A DNA stretch of 62,475 nt. Source: an uncultured Granulosicoccaceae bacterium. Its GTDB lineage: Bacteria > Pseudomonadota > Gammaproteobacteria > Granulosicoccales > Granulosicoccaceae. The stretch is taken from the NCBI GenBank assembly GCA_938003855.1, contig CALKXD010000033.1, positions 1 through 62,475 on the forward strand, written 5' to 3'. Positions 48,469 to 58,065 of the stretch are shown here, one piece after another; within the stretch, counting starts at the first letter, position 1; every line of letters starts with the position of its first letter. Position numbers and translations under genes: made by a program. A model generated the notes under the pieces. It saw nothing but the letters and a program-made list of their open reading frames with translations. It did no database searches and had not been told where the DNA came from.

Positions 48469-48830
48469 CTAACGCAGACGCCTACAGGAAGCGATACCCC
48501 CGGGATTATCGGGGAATGTTAATCCTGCAGTCGTTTCGCTGGCAGGTCGCCCCGGTCGATCTATTACCTGCAGCCAATGCCCGGTGCAGGTCGTTAAAAA
48601 AAACCAAATCACCGAAAGTTCGCTATAAAAATTCAAAAAAAACAACGCCGTGTAGGCGGCGCATTAAAGACGCGACGAGCAGCTTAACAACAGGCGGGCA
48701 GGTCTCCGGCAGATAAAGTACCGGCAAATACTAAGCTCGCATTGAAAGGCCGGCAGGCTGTGCTGCCGGTAAAGGATGAAAGTCGGTTCACTCACAGTGG
48801 TCACCACCGGTGTCGGGTAGTGACTTGTTT
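48469..48830. other. Intergenic, 362 bp, convergent genes
   Basis: Apart from the minus-strand terminator at 48635-48661, only a short 66-codon open frame is seen, with no family-like sequence. Confidence 0.5.
48635..48661 (-). terminator. Rho-independent terminator (minus strand)
   Basis: Stem CGCCG/CGGCG (48646-48650 and 48657-48661). On the minus strand it is followed by TTGTTTTTTTT. It serves the gene at 48831-50345, ~170 bp away. Confidence 0.65.
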
Positions 48831-50345
48831 CTAGCTCGCAGCAGTTACGCGCCAGATAACATTGCCAACATCGTCAGCTACCAGCAAGCTGTTGTTAGGT
48901 CCCAGGGTTACGCCGACAGGCCGACCGTAGGAGACTTTTTCATCGGGGGCTAGAAAACCACTGAGTATATCGCGCGGAGGTCCGTTGGGTTTGCCATCTT
49001 TAAATGGTATAAAGATGACCTTATAGCCGCTCAGGTTACTGCGATTCCAGGAGCCGTGCTGGCCGATCACCATGCCATCGGTGTCGAAGCCCGGCAGAGT
49101 GTTAGCGGGCATCCAGCACAAGCCTAGAGAGGCGGTGTGGCCGCCAAGTGCATAGTCCGGTGTGACGGCTGTTGCTACCAGAGCAGGATCTTGCTCTACC
49201 CGGTCATCTATAGTTTTGCCCCAGTAGCAGTACGGCCAGCCATAGAACCCGCCGTCAGTCACTGACGTGAGATAGTCCGGAGGGACTTCATCACCCAGGC
49301 CATCGCGTTCATTAACGACAGTCCACAGCTTCCCGCTGACCGGTTCCCAGTCCATCCCGACCGCATTGCGCAGACCGGTTGCGAATAGCCGCGATGTACC
49401 TGCTTGCAAATCCAGTTCGTAGATGGCGGCGCGGCCTTCCTCCGCTTCCATGCCCTGATCGGCTATGTTGCTGAGCGACCCGACTCCGGCATAGAGCTTT
49501 GAGCCATCGGGACTCGCCAGCAAACTCCGTGTCCAGTGGCCGCCGGGTTTGAAGTCGACCAGTGTGCGACCTTCACCGGATAGGCTGGTGGCACCCTCTT
49601 CATAGGAGAATGCCACCACGCCATCGGTATTGCCAACGTAAAAAGTGCCGTCGACCAGCGCCATGCCAAAGGGTTTGTTCTGGTGTTCCAGGAAAGTTTT
49701 CCGGAGCGTGCCTGTACCGTCGTTATCTTCGTCGCGAAAGAGCGTAATGCGATTGGCGGAGATACCGATGGCCGAAGCGCGTTTCATGGTGCTGACGATC
49801 GCATAGTCAAACGCTGATTTTACCGGGCCGGCTTCCTCTGATGCCTCTGCTACCAGTACGTCGTTATTCGGCAGTACATAAATCCACCGTGGATGATCGA
49901 GATCGGCGGCAAAGGCGTTGACAGCAAGACCGGGTGCGGCGGTGGGTTTATGTCCTGGTTCCCAGCCTTTGGCGGTGGGCATTTTCAGCGTCGGAATACT
50001 TTGCGGTCTGGCTTGCGGGATGTCGGGGGCAGAGCCCATTGCCGGTGTTTCTGTATCCGCGCCCCAGCGGCGCATAAGAATTGCACCGGCGCCAATCATG
50101 GCAACAACGCGTGAAAATAGATTTGTGGTGCCGATGGTTTTTTTCCTCGCGACAGAATGAAACCGCAGGTAGTCACGGTATGACTGATTGTCCGGCGTTG
50201 AGGGTAACTGTGTGTTTGAGACTTTGCAATGATGCCGCAACTCAAGCCCGGCCTTGTTTGAAAGCCGCAGCCTGGCCACTGTGTTGTCGACGTTTTTACT
50301 GCTGGCGTATTGTCGATTATCGTCGCTGGAACCGGGGGGGCTCAT
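48831..50345 (-). CDS. Sorbosone/glucose dehydrogenase-like beta-propeller protein
   Basis: Up to 504 residues. The propeller begins near FAADLDHPRWIYVLPNNDVL and includes RITLFRDEDNDGTG, NKPFGMALVDGTFYVGNTDG, LFATGLRNAVGMDWEPVSG, DGGFYGWPYCYWG and VIGQHGSWNRSNLSGYKV, the pattern of the periplasmic sorbosone dehydrogenase/Gdh-B family. A hydrophobic stretch LFSRVVAMIGAGAIL precedes it, likely a membrane anchor or signal. The true start is unclear: the first ~65 residues of the open frame look non-family-like, and the only nearby ATG (50099) would cut into the hydrophobic stretch. The cofactor (PQQ) and substrate are inferred from the family only. Confidence 0.8.
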   Translation of the reverse strand: MSPPGSSDDNRQYASSKNVDNTVARLRLSNKAGLELRHHCKVSNTQLPSTPDNQSYRDYLRFHSVARKKTIGTTNLFSRVVAMIGAGAILMRRWGADTETPAMGSAPDIPQARPQSIPTLKMPTAKGWEPGHKPTAAPGLAVNAFAADLDHPRWIYVLPNNDVLVAEASEEAGPVKSAFDYAIVSTMKRASAIGISANRITLFRDEDNDGTGTLRKTFLEHQNKPFGMALVDGTFYVGNTDGVVAFSYEEGATSLSGEGRTLVDFKPGGHWTRSLLASPDGSKLYAGVGSLSNIADQGMEAEEGRAAIYELDLQAGTSRLFATGLRNAVGMDWEPVSGKLWTVVNERDGLGDEVPPDYLTSVTDGGFYGWPYCYWGKTIDDRVEQDPALVATAVTPDYALGGHTASLGLCWMPANTLPGFDTDGMVIGQHGSWNRSNLSGYKVIFIPFKDGKPNGPPRDILSGFLAPDEKVSYGRPVGVTLGPNNSLLVADDVGNVIWRVTAAS

Positions 50346-50476
50346 TGAACGTGAGTGTGGTTAAGCGTGCATCGGCGGATAATCGCCGCCGGCCTTTGGT
50401 CGCAGACGACAGATCAGGCCTGCGGTGGGGTTCGGTCGGGCGAGGCCGGTAGACAGTCTGGTTGTGTTGCCAGTGA

Positions 50477-51109
50477 TTACCAGGCGCGGTGTCCACCGGT
50501 ATCGATGTGAAATCGATTGCCGCTATAGATTCCCAACCCCAGTTTTACGCGTTCGCCATGCTCATGAAAAACCGCCCAGAGCTGTCGATGCAGTGTTCGA
50601 GTGTCAATGTTTCGAACTGGCACAACGTCAAGTGCGGAGAATGTTAAATGTCTGCTTCGTGGTGCACCGCCCGCAGCAAGATTGTAGGGGGCGGTTCGAA
50701 AACCGGAAACGACCTTGACCGGGCCTATTTTCGGGATCAGCAGATTTTTCAATACATCGAGTGTGGCTACCATCTGCGACCAGTGTTCGCGCGGTGGGAA
50801 GGCGTAGCGGGGCAGGCCGTTGGCTCTCCAGTCGGTGCCTTGCTGCAGTAGCTCCTGTGTCGCGACCACGCCGTGCACTTTGTGGATTTTTAAAAAGCGC
50901 TCCAGTGACCGGAGTTTGTCGTGGTGATAATTGGCACGGATAAACTCTTTAAAGTCAGGGCTCTCGGTGGAGCGTGGTCCATGCGCGCATGACGACAGCA
51001 ATATCAGCAACACCAAGTGGCAAAGTGTTTGTATGGCTGCGCGTCGATACGCTGCTGTTTTTGTGCGTGTGCAAGGCCGGATCGCCTGCGTGTCGGGTGT
51101 ATCAGTCAT
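50477..51109 (-). CDS. Lipoprotein M15-family peptidase (D-Ala-D-Ala carboxypeptidase-like)
   Basis: About 210 residues from the ATG at 51109 (the frame is open to 51208). The signal sequence LCHLVLLILLSSC has a lipobox Cys. The zinc-peptidase core has VSGFRTAPYNLAAGGAPRSR, SRHLTFSALDVV (His-x6-Asp) and RFHIDTGGHRAW with the final His, as in the M15 peptidase_M15_3 group. It likely trims peptidoglycan peptides in the periplasm. Divergent from the reductase gene at 51246. Confidence 0.83.
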   Translation of the reverse strand: MTDTPDTQAIRPCTRTKTAAYRRAAIQTLCHLVLLILLSSCAHGPRSTESPDFKEFIRANYHHDKLRSLERFLKIHKVHGVVATQELLQQGTDWRANGLPRYAFPPREHWSQMVATLDVLKNLLIPKIGPVKVVSGFRTAPYNLAAGGAPRSRHLTFSALDVVPVRNIDTRTLHRQLWAVFHEHGERVKLGLGIYSGNRFHIDTGGHRAW

Positions 51110-51245
51110 CACACGATAATCTGTATGTATGGCCGCTGCGGGGCGGGAGAGTGTACCATTGCCTGCGCAGAAAGATAGCGGTCTCAGGCAGTTCAATTTC
51201 TCTGTCACTGATCGCTCATCCCTATCCCTGATCGAGCACCTGGCG

Positions 51246-52091
51246 ATGAAAAAAATACTGATTACCGGTGCCAGTGGCTATCTGGCACACCGGCTGGTTC
51301 CGATTGCTGCAAACTACGGTGCGGTGACCGGTGTGGCGCGCGATCGACGCTCTGTTTATGCACCGGCAGACGGGATCAGTCTGGACATTACCGATGCGTC
51401 AGCTGTCCAGCGAGTCATGGATCACGTGCAGCCCGATGCGTTGATTCACGCCGCAGCCGTGAACCCGGGCAGCGGTGATTCTCTGATGGATGCGGTTAAT
51501 CATCAGGCCGCCGGCGTGATCGCTCAGCAGTGCCGGCAGCGTGGCACCCGGCTGGTGCTGGTATCGACAGATATGGTGCACACCGGGCTCTGTGCGCCCT
51601 ACCTGGACGACGCTGCTGCTGACCCGATCAACCTCTATGGCGCTAGTAAAGCAAGCGGTGAAGCGCTGGCGTTATCGATTTGTCCGGAAGCCGCGGTGGT
51701 GCGGACATCACTGATTTACGGCCTGGACAAAATTGACCGTGGCACGGCCGGCTTCCAGCAGCGCCTGCTGGCCGGCGACCCCCTGTCGCTGTTTAGCGAT
51801 GTGTTGCGCCAGCCTGTCTGGGTGGATTCTCTGGCAACTGCGCTGTGCCGTCTTGCTGTCGAGTGTACTGAGGAGTCGGGCTTACTCAATGTTGCTGGCG
51901 ATGAAGTCCTTAGTCGGGCGCAATTTGCCACCATACTGTTGCAATTCTGGGGCACAAAAGTCACCGGCAATGTTCGTTTTATCTCAGGCGATGGTATCAC
52001 TGGATTACCTCAGGATCTGAGGCTGGTCTGTACCCGTGCTAATCAATTAGGCATTGATTTACCGGGTGTTAATGCCGTACTTGCGCGTTAA
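51246..52091 (+). CDS. NAD-dependent epimerase/dTDP-4-dehydrorhamnose reductase-like SDR
   Basis: 281 residues, extended SDR. NAD site KKILITGASGYLAHRLVP; DALIHAAAVNPG; SVSTDMVHTG-type Ser (LVLVSTDMVHTG); and active-site YGASKASGEALAL (YxxxK). These match RmlD-like reductases, but the substrate is not known and there are no sugar-nucleotide genes next to it. The ATG at 51246 is preferred over the open frame to 51129 because the domain starts there. Confidence 0.85.
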   Translation: MKKILITGASGYLAHRLVPIAANYGAVTGVARDRRSVYAPADGISLDITDASAVQRVMDHVQPDALIHAAAVNPGSGDSLMDAVNHQAAGVIAQQCRQRGTRLVLVSTDMVHTGLCAPYLDDAAADPINLYGASKASGEALALSICPEAAVVRTSLIYGLDKIDRGTAGFQQRLLAGDPLSLFSDVLRQPVWVDSLATALCRLAVECTEESGLLNVAGDEVLSRAQFATILLQFWGTKVTGNVRFISGDGITGLPQDLRLVCTRANQLGIDLPGVNAVLAR

Positions 52092-52276
52092 AAACCAGGC
52101 GGAAAATGGTCAGTACACGACTCCGCGATTGCAGTGGTAATGATTCGATGCGCCTAAGTGGTGGATTTTTAGCCACAGGGGTGTCAAGCTATCCTTACAG
52201 TAATGTTGAGGGCAGTGCCGGGGAAACCGGGTAGTGGAAACGCTGCGCAAACCAATCGTCGGATGTTGAGTGCATT

Positions 52277-53704
52277 ATGGAAGTGTCAAACAGTCTGGTC
52301 GTCGCCGAAGTGCATGGGGTTGCTTCGTCGGTTGCAGTAAAATCTCGCCGTCGTACCGGGGTCAAAGCAAGCGGGTGGGTCCGGGCGCTGTTGTGTTTGG
52401 CGCTCACTCAGCAAAGCGCTGCGGCAGCCTGTCTGGTCAGTGGGCCTTCGCTTTCGAGTGCCAGGGCCGCCTATCAGACCAGTTGCAGTCAGCCCAGGAA
52501 AGACTGCGATCCGGTTGACGGCGTCTGGTATTGTTCGAGTGAGTCTGTCGATGCGGCATCCATAGCATCATTGAGTTCGGCGCCGGCTTCCGGCGGTAAC
52601 GGTGAGCCTTCAGCGGGGTCGAACAACAGCGGTTCGGCGGCAGATAACGCCAGTCAGTCAACTGTCAACAGTGGCGAGAGCGATAGCGATGGTAACTCGG
52701 ATGCGTCATCATCCGACGCCCGTGATCAAGCCGCTTTGGCGGCCAACACGCAATGCGCGGACCCGGATGGAGATGGCTGGGGCTGGACTGGCACGGCGTC
52801 GTGCCGGGTAGCGGCGTCCAACAGCAGTAGAAGCGCTGACAATGCTACCGTGCAGCCGGTCACCGTTGGTGAGTGTGTTGACCCGGATAACGACGGGTGG
52901 GGATGGAACGGCAGCGCCTCTTGTCGTATCGCGGGATCAGCTAATACCGGCAGCACCGGCAATTCTGATTCGACTAAGTCGGGTGACTCCGGACACTATT
53001 ATCCTGCGGACATCACTGATTTGATTCTGGTCACCGGTCAGTCTAACGCACTTGGCGCAAACACCAGCTACGATCCGCAACTCGATTCTCCTCACAAGCG
53101 CGTATTTGCCTTTACAGACAGTGGCTGGCAACGTGCCGATCTGCATCAGATATGGGATCTGGGCTGGCATCCGCGCAACCACCCCGATACCGATCCATCG
53201 AATAATTTTTCACTGCACTTCGGCAAGCGGCTGACCAGTCTGGACAGCAATCGGGTGGTGGGATTTATATTGGCCACAGCCCCTGGCGCTGCTATCTCGA
53301 ACTGGTCTTACAATGGCGTGTTTTACCGTGAGATCCGCACAAAGGTTCTAGATGGTATTAACCAACTGCCTCATAAATCTTCGCTTGACGGTATCCTCTG
53401 GCATCAGGGGGAGACAGATGCGAACGATACCCAGGCGTACGCCAATAGTCTAAATGCATTGATTGCCAACTTCCGTAGTGAAAGCTGGTATTCATCCGGC
53501 AAGCCGTTTATCTGTGGTGAAATCGCTGTGCCGGGTGGTGTCAATAATCGCCTGAATGCGCTTAATAGCGACGGCGACTCAAACACCGCATGTGTGCCTG
53601 CGACAGACCTGCCAACAAAACCTGACAGGGCTCACTTTACCGCTGAAGCACTGCGGGCAATTGGCAAGCGCTATGCAGAGCAGTACAACCGAATGACCAA
53701 CTAG
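52277..53704 (+). CDS. Secreted SASA-type carbohydrate esterase with two Cys/Trp DPDGDGWGW modules
   Basis: 475 residues. The N-terminal region, including a hydrophobic stretch (VRALLCLALTQQSAAAA), suggests a signal peptide. A Ser/Gly/Asn linker contains two modules, CADPDGDGWGWTGTASC and CVDPDNDGWGWNGSASC, a motif found in carbohydrate-active enzymes of marine bacteria. The C-terminal SGNH/SASA esterase has VTGQSNALGAN (Ser near 255), WHQGETDAND near 375 and DRAHFTAEALRAIG near 450, so the catalytic Ser/Asp/His set is complete. It probably deacetylates a polysaccharide outside the cell. A 17-bp gap separates it from the DUF2817 gene. Confidence 0.85.
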   Translation: MEVSNSLVVAEVHGVASSVAVKSRRRTGVKASGWVRALLCLALTQQSAAAACLVSGPSLSSARAAYQTSCSQPRKDCDPVDGVWYCSSESVDAASIASLSSAPASGGNGEPSAGSNNSGSAADNASQSTVNSGESDSDGNSDASSSDARDQAALAANTQCADPDGDGWGWTGTASCRVAASNSSRSADNATVQPVTVGECVDPDNDGWGWNGSASCRIAGSANTGSTGNSDSTKSGDSGHYYPADITDLILVTGQSNALGANTSYDPQLDSPHKRVFAFTDSGWQRADLHQIWDLGWHPRNHPDTDPSNNFSLHFGKRLTSLDSNRVVGFILATAPGAAISNWSYNGVFYREIRTKVLDGINQLPHKSSLDGILWHQGETDANDTQAYANSLNALIANFRSESWYSSGKPFICGEIAVPGGVNNRLNALNSDGDSNTACVPATDLPTKPDRAHFTAEALRAIGKRYAEQYNRMTN

Positions 53705-53721
53705 GATAAACAGCGCCGTGG

Positions 53722-54807
53722 GTGATCTGTGACGATGTATCGGACTTGCCTTTGAATGCGCCCTGTTTTTCCAGTGACTATCGTCAAGCGAGAAGCCGCT
53801 TTCGACAGGCAGCGACCCGTGCCGGTGCACAACTGTACAGTTATGCTGTTCAGAGCAAAAGCGATCATGATCTCACTGTGGATGTTGCAATAATCGGTGA
53901 GGGTTATGAACGTGCGCTGGTTATAACGTCGGGTGTGCATGGCGTTGAAGGTTTTTTTGGCTCTGCGCTGCAACTGGCGATGCTGCAGCAGCAGGTCGAA
54001 ACGCTTCAGCAGCTACAGATTAAAATTGTATTGGTTCATGCCGTGAATCCCTATGGTTTTGCACAGTTGCGTCGATTCAACGAGGACAACGTTGACCTCA
54101 ACCGAAACTTCCTGCTGGCCGAAGAGCGCTATTCAGGTGCTCCAGCGGGCTACCGTCGGCTGAACGATTTTTTAAATCCACAATCGCCACCATCATTTGA
54201 GCTGTTCCGCCTGAAAGCGTTGTGGAATATCTGGCGCTTCGGACTCGAGGCGCTAAAAGAATCTGTCGCCGGCGGTCAATACGATTACCCCGAAGGTATT
54301 TTCTATGGTGGATCGCAGGCGTGTCAGTCCAGTGTGTTAGTACAGCGCCATATAGACAGCTGGGTCGGGCAGTCGGAGTCACTGCTGCATCTGGATCTAC
54401 ACACCGGACTCGGGGCCTATGGGTCGTACAAGCTATTGCTGAGCGACGAGATAGACTCACCTAACTACCGCTGGTTTGCCGACACCTACGGTGATGAAAT
54501 AGTAGAGCCGTTGGCGGCAACGGGTGGCACGGCGTATTCTGTTTCCGGTCATTTTGGTTCGTGGATGCGGGATCACTTTAAACAACGGGATTACCGCTTT
54601 GCCGGTGCTGAATTTGGCACTTATGGTGTGATCAGGGTACTGGCATCGATCAGAGCTGAAAACCGCGCATATCATTATGATAAGTCCGGCAACAGGGCGG
54701 CTGCTCGGGAGTTGCTGGAGTGTTTTTGTCCTGCCGATAGCGCGTGGCGTGAGTCAGTGCTCAGTGCGGCACTCGGTGTCGTTAAACGCGGATGCTCCGC
54801 CTTATAG
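53722..54807 (+). CDS. DUF2817 / M14-like zinc carboxypeptidase
   Basis: 361 residues. Zinc and active-site motifs are ITSGVHGVEGFFGSALQLAM (His and Glu), NPYGFAQLRRFNEDNVDLNR, HLDLHTGLGAYG (third His) and AEFGTYGVIRVLAS. This is the pattern of DUF2817, a relative of M14 carboxypeptidases. There is no signal peptide. GTG start at 53722, 17 bp after the esterase, so they may be co-translated, although their roles do not obviously match. Confidence 0.87.
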   Translation: MICDDVSDLPLNAPCFSSDYRQARSRFRQAATRAGAQLYSYAVQSKSDHDLTVDVAIIGEGYERALVITSGVHGVEGFFGSALQLAMLQQQVETLQQLQIKIVLVHAVNPYGFAQLRRFNEDNVDLNRNFLLAEERYSGAPAGYRRLNDFLNPQSPPSFELFRLKALWNIWRFGLEALKESVAGGQYDYPEGIFYGGSQACQSSVLVQRHIDSWVGQSESLLHLDLHTGLGAYGSYKLLLSDEIDSPNYRWFADTYGDEIVEPLAATGGTAYSVSGHFGSWMRDHFKQRDYRFAGAEFGTYGVIRVLASIRAENRAYHYDKSGNRAAARELLECFCPADSAWRESVLSAALGVVKRGCSAL

Positions 54808-54813
54808 CGGCTG

Positions 54814-55500
54814 TCACAGGCTTGCGCGCCGGGACCGGCGCCAGGTGACAAACTGCCATGTCAGCATGGTCAACAGGCACAGGTCCATCAGGTGCTCAAA
54901 AATTACAAACGCTCGTCCATAGCGCGCCGGGTCCCAATAGCTGATCGGGCTCATGTAGCGGTAGTCCCAGTTCAACGGGAAAAACAGCAAGGGTCCGTCA
55001 TCATGATGCACTGGTATATCGCACAACGTATGCAGCATACAGCCGATCATCAGCCAGACGATCCCGCCGGCGTAGCGCTTGTTTTTCAGCCACAACCAGT
55101 AGGCCAGTGAGCCGAGCATGACCAGGGATGTCGGGCTATGAAACACATTGTGTTCGGCGATTACCCAGGGGTTATTGAAGAACCAGTCGTTGAACAATTG
55201 CCCGGTAACGCTGCCGGTCACCGGATTGTCAGAGGATGGCATTGGCAATTTATTAAACCAGTCGACCACCAGGCACACCAGTGTGGTGACTATCAGAGGC
55301 AGATCCGGCAGCACCGCACCGAACATCAAAGCGCTGCTGCGAAAGTCGGGCAGGTGTTTGTTGCCAGCTGTGCGGTGCTTGATCGTTTTGCGCAAGACCG
55401 CGGCGATTAGCAAATGCGAGTAGGTTTGCACAGCAATTCCGTTGGTTAGCAGGTATGGGAGCCCTGTAGTGCACCGACGTGCGCTGAGGCGGTGTGCCAC
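54814..55500 (-). CDS. Metal-dependent-hydrolase-like membrane protein (YdjM/DUF457-type)
   Basis: 228 residues, four or five membrane segments. Polar motifs between them, TYSHLLIAAVL, GAVLPDLPL, AEHNVFHSPTSL and CMLHTLCDIPVHHDDGPLLF, are the conserved His/Asp pattern of the LexA-binding, YdjM-like putative hydrolases. Function is unknown. The start may be the in-frame GTG before QTYSHLL rather than the first Met. Convergent with DUF2817, 6 bp apart. Confidence 0.75.
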   Translation of the reverse strand: MAHRLSARRCTTGLPYLLTNGIAVQTYSHLLIAAVLRKTIKHRTAGNKHLPDFRSSALMFGAVLPDLPLIVTTLVCLVVDWFNKLPMPSSDNPVTGSVTGQLFNDWFFNNPWVIAEHNVFHSPTSLVMLGSLAYWLWLKNKRYAGGIVWLMIGCMLHTLCDIPVHHDDGPLLFFPLNWDYRYMSPISYWDPARYGRAFVIFEHLMDLCLLTMLTWQFVTWRRSRRASL

Positions 55501-55712
55501 TATGTGATGGAGAAAATGCTAAGTCAAATGGCAAGCGGTGCACAACGAAAACCCCGATCGCACTGCAATGCAGTTCCGGTAAGCGTTCAAAGATGCCTCT
55601 GGCCCACACAGTTTGCATCGCGTGCGACATGAGTATTCATTAGTGTGAGTGGGTCGTGTACTTCTATTTTCCGCTGTTATAGTGTGCCAGTTATTCACAT
55701 AATGAGAATGCC

Positions 55713-56753
55713 ATGAGCATTGTGGACTACCTTGGGATTGAATTGCCGATCATCCAGTCACCGATGGCTGGCGTGCAGGACCATCGGCTGGCAGTGGCGG
55801 TGTCTGAGGCCGGGGGGCTTGGCTCGATACCCTGCGCGATGCTTGGCGCCGACGCCATAGCGGCAGAGCTCAGTGCGTTTCGGGCGCTCAGCGATCAGCC
55901 GGTTAATGTTAATTTTTTCTGCCATCAGGTACCGCAGGCGGACGCCCGCCGCGAGACCGGTTGGCGTAATGCACTGCAACCGTACCTGAATGAGTACGGG
56001 GTAAGCACTATCCCGCCCGGGCCTGATCGCAACCCCTTTGATCAGGCCGCCGCCACCGCCATCGCACCGTTTCGACCCGAGGTTGTCAGCTTTCATTTTG
56101 GACTGCCATCTGCCGAACTGATCCACCGGGTTAAGTCATGGGGAGCCAGAGTGATGTCTTCGGCGACGACGGTTGATGAAGCTCGCTGGCTGGAAGCGCA
56201 TGGCGCTGACATTGTGATCGCTCAGGGCTATGAGGCAGGTGGGCATCGCGGCATGTTTCTCTCTGATGATCTGACCACACAAATGGGCACCATGTCGTTG
56301 CTGCCGCAGATTGTGCGCAGTGTCAGAATCCCGGTGGTGGCCGCCGGCGGTATCGCCGATGAGCGTGGTGTCAAAGCGGCATTGGCGATGGGGGCTACCG
56401 CGGTGCAGATGGGAACCGCGTTTTTACTGTGCGATGAAGCCGGCACCAGTGCTATTCATCGCCGCGCATTAAAAAGTGCGGACTCTTCACACACGGCTGT
56501 CACTAATCTGTTTTCCGGACGGCCAGCTCGCAGTATTGTCAATCGGGTTATCCGTGAGTTGGGGCCAATCAGTGAGCTGGCACCGGCGTTTCCGCTTGCG
56601 GCAACTTCGATAGCGGCTTTGCGCAAGGCTGCAGAGCGCCACAATTCCGGTGACTTTACACCGCTGTGGAGTGGCCAGAATACCAGCGGTTGCAGTGAAG
56701 TATCAGCGCGTGAGTTGACGCTAGCGCTGGCAGGGGCGCTGGAGCCGGCCTAG
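55713..56753 (+). CDS. Nitronate monooxygenase (NMO/2-nitropropane dioxygenase family)
   Basis: 346 residues, an FMN TIM barrel that oxidises nitronates. Signatures: ELPIIQSPMAGVQDHRLA, EAGGLGSIPCAMLG, NFFCHQVPQADA, VIAQGYEAGGHRGMF with the catalytic His near 178, and VAAGGIADERGVKAALAMGA for FMN phosphate binding. ATG start, monocistronic. Confidence 0.9.
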   Translation: MSIVDYLGIELPIIQSPMAGVQDHRLAVAVSEAGGLGSIPCAMLGADAIAAELSAFRALSDQPVNVNFFCHQVPQADARRETGWRNALQPYLNEYGVSTIPPGPDRNPFDQAAATAIAPFRPEVVSFHFGLPSAELIHRVKSWGARVMSSATTVDEARWLEAHGADIVIAQGYEAGGHRGMFLSDDLTTQMGTMSLLPQIVRSVRIPVVAAGGIADERGVKAALAMGATAVQMGTAFLLCDEAGTSAIHRRALKSADSSHTAVTNLFSGRPARSIVNRVIRELGPISELAPAFPLAATSIAALRKAAERHNSGDFTPLWSGQNTSGCSEVSARELTLALAGALEPA

Positions 56754-56927
56754 TTTCCTCTGGAAAATGCCTTTGATTGAGCGCATGGTTCCGGGGGCTG
56801 GCCCTAACGATCCACGGCACGCAGCGTAGGCCAATCGTGCACCCCGAATGATCGCATAGTCGTCCGCACTATGATGGCTGCCCGCAGCGCAAAGCGCTAC
56901 TGCCGCGACTCCAGTGGGTGGGTTGCA

Positions 56928-56941
56928 GATGATAAATCATC
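56928..56941. promoter_or_regulatory. Palindrome upstream of the hypothetical gene at 56999
   Basis: Perfect 6-bp arms GATGAT/ATCATC with an AA centre, 57 bp before the ATG. Operator-like; its AT-rich GAT/ATC pattern recalls metal-regulator boxes, but no identity is claimed. Confidence 0.45.
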
Positions 56942-56998
56942 ATTCGGGTTCGAATTCTGCAGTCAGAAAGTCGTTAGATTTTATTTGTCAGAGGGACA

Positions 56999-57835
56999 AT
57001 GAACGCAAACGAGCCAGATAGCCCCGGTAATTCTGAGGAGGGCACCGCGCCGACCTCGGAGCAAGCAGCTGTCGCTGCGGACGCGCAGTTTGCAAAAGTG
57101 GTCGAGCTGGATTTACCGCAGGCGCTGGCCGCACTGGATCAGCGCGCTCTTGATTCCATGCGATCGGCCTCTGATGAGATGACTGAATGCATGCGAGTTC
57201 TGCAGAAAGTGGATCGAACGTTAATTCATGAAGTTATCGACGGTGAACCATCGCTGGAATTTTACACCCATTATCCAAAAACGGATGATGTGCGTGATGA
57301 GTCAAATCATTCGCAGTACTATTACCATCATCACCGCAATGATCCTCAGGAGCACGGTCATTTCCATTTGTATGTGCGCGATGGCGGCATACCGAAAGGG
57401 GTCACCCCGTCAAAAAAATTCAGTCGAAAAAAGTGGCCGCCAAAGGATGAGCAATTCGCACAGTTGTTTGTCATATCGCTCGATCAGCACGGCCAGCCGT
57501 ATCAGGTGTTTACCAACAACCGCTGGGTGGCGCATGAAACCTTTTTTGAAGCCCCGCAGCTTATTCAATTGCTGGACCGCTTTAAGGTTGATCACGCCTG
57601 GCCTTCGTGGCCATTGAATCGATGGATAAGTGCGTTTCCGGTTTTTTTTCGACCACAAATAGAGGCTGCAATTATTGCTCGCGATAAAGTAATCGACCGC
57701 TACGCCCGCGATAACCCGAAAGGGCATGTGCTGGAGGATGAAAAGCTTGAAGTCACCTCTATTGCCAAAATCGACTTTCAGCAACAGCTTGCGGCATTAG
57801 AGCATGAGCTGGAGAAACGCTGTCACAGTAATTAA
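56999..57835 (+). CDS. Hypothetical protein with a His/Tyr-rich centre (possibly DUF6969-like)
   Basis: 278 residues, no signal or membrane segment. The acidic N-terminal 40 residues precede a helical part. The centre has SQYYYHHHRNDPQEHGHFHL, an unusually His- and Tyr-rich stretch, then VRDGGIPKGVTPSKKFSRKK. The pattern GHFHLYVRDGGIP recalls an uncharacterised family (perhaps DUF6969), which I cannot confirm. GAGGG precedes the ATG. It lies beside the peroxidase gene on the opposite strand. Confidence 0.6.
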   Translation: MNANEPDSPGNSEEGTAPTSEQAAVAADAQFAKVVELDLPQALAALDQRALDSMRSASDEMTECMRVLQKVDRTLIHEVIDGEPSLEFYTHYPKTDDVRDESNHSQYYYHHHRNDPQEHGHFHLYVRDGGIPKGVTPSKKFSRKKWPPKDEQFAQLFVISLDQHGQPYQVFTNNRWVAHETFFEAPQLIQLLDRFKVDHAWPSWPLNRWISAFPVFFRPQIEAAIIARDKVIDRYARDNPKGHVLEDEKLEVTSIAKIDFQQQLAALEHELEKRCHSN

Positions 57836-58065
57836 GTGTCAGCGTGCTTTAAAAAGCCAGTGCCCTTTTCCGGGGATCAGTGCCGCTGCCTGTTGAGCCA
57901 GCCGCTTGCGCCGCCATATTGCGATTTATAGTTTTAGTACGCAATGGTCGGTGGTGGTGAATCGGAGAATTCACCGAACTGAGTTGCCGGGGTGGGCACT
58001 GGAAAGCACGCGCTTGCGGGCTGTTGCGAAAAAAGTGTCTTCAAAATTTCACAACACCCGCTTTG

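Noticed and set aside
48516..48716. 66-codon plus-strand frame after the RtcB-like gene
   Set aside because: Lys/Arg/Thr-biased and covers the minus-strand terminator.
56945..56960. tRNA T-loop-like GGGTTCGAATTC
   Set aside because: Flanks do not form the required T-stem, and no acceptor stem or anticodon arm is present.
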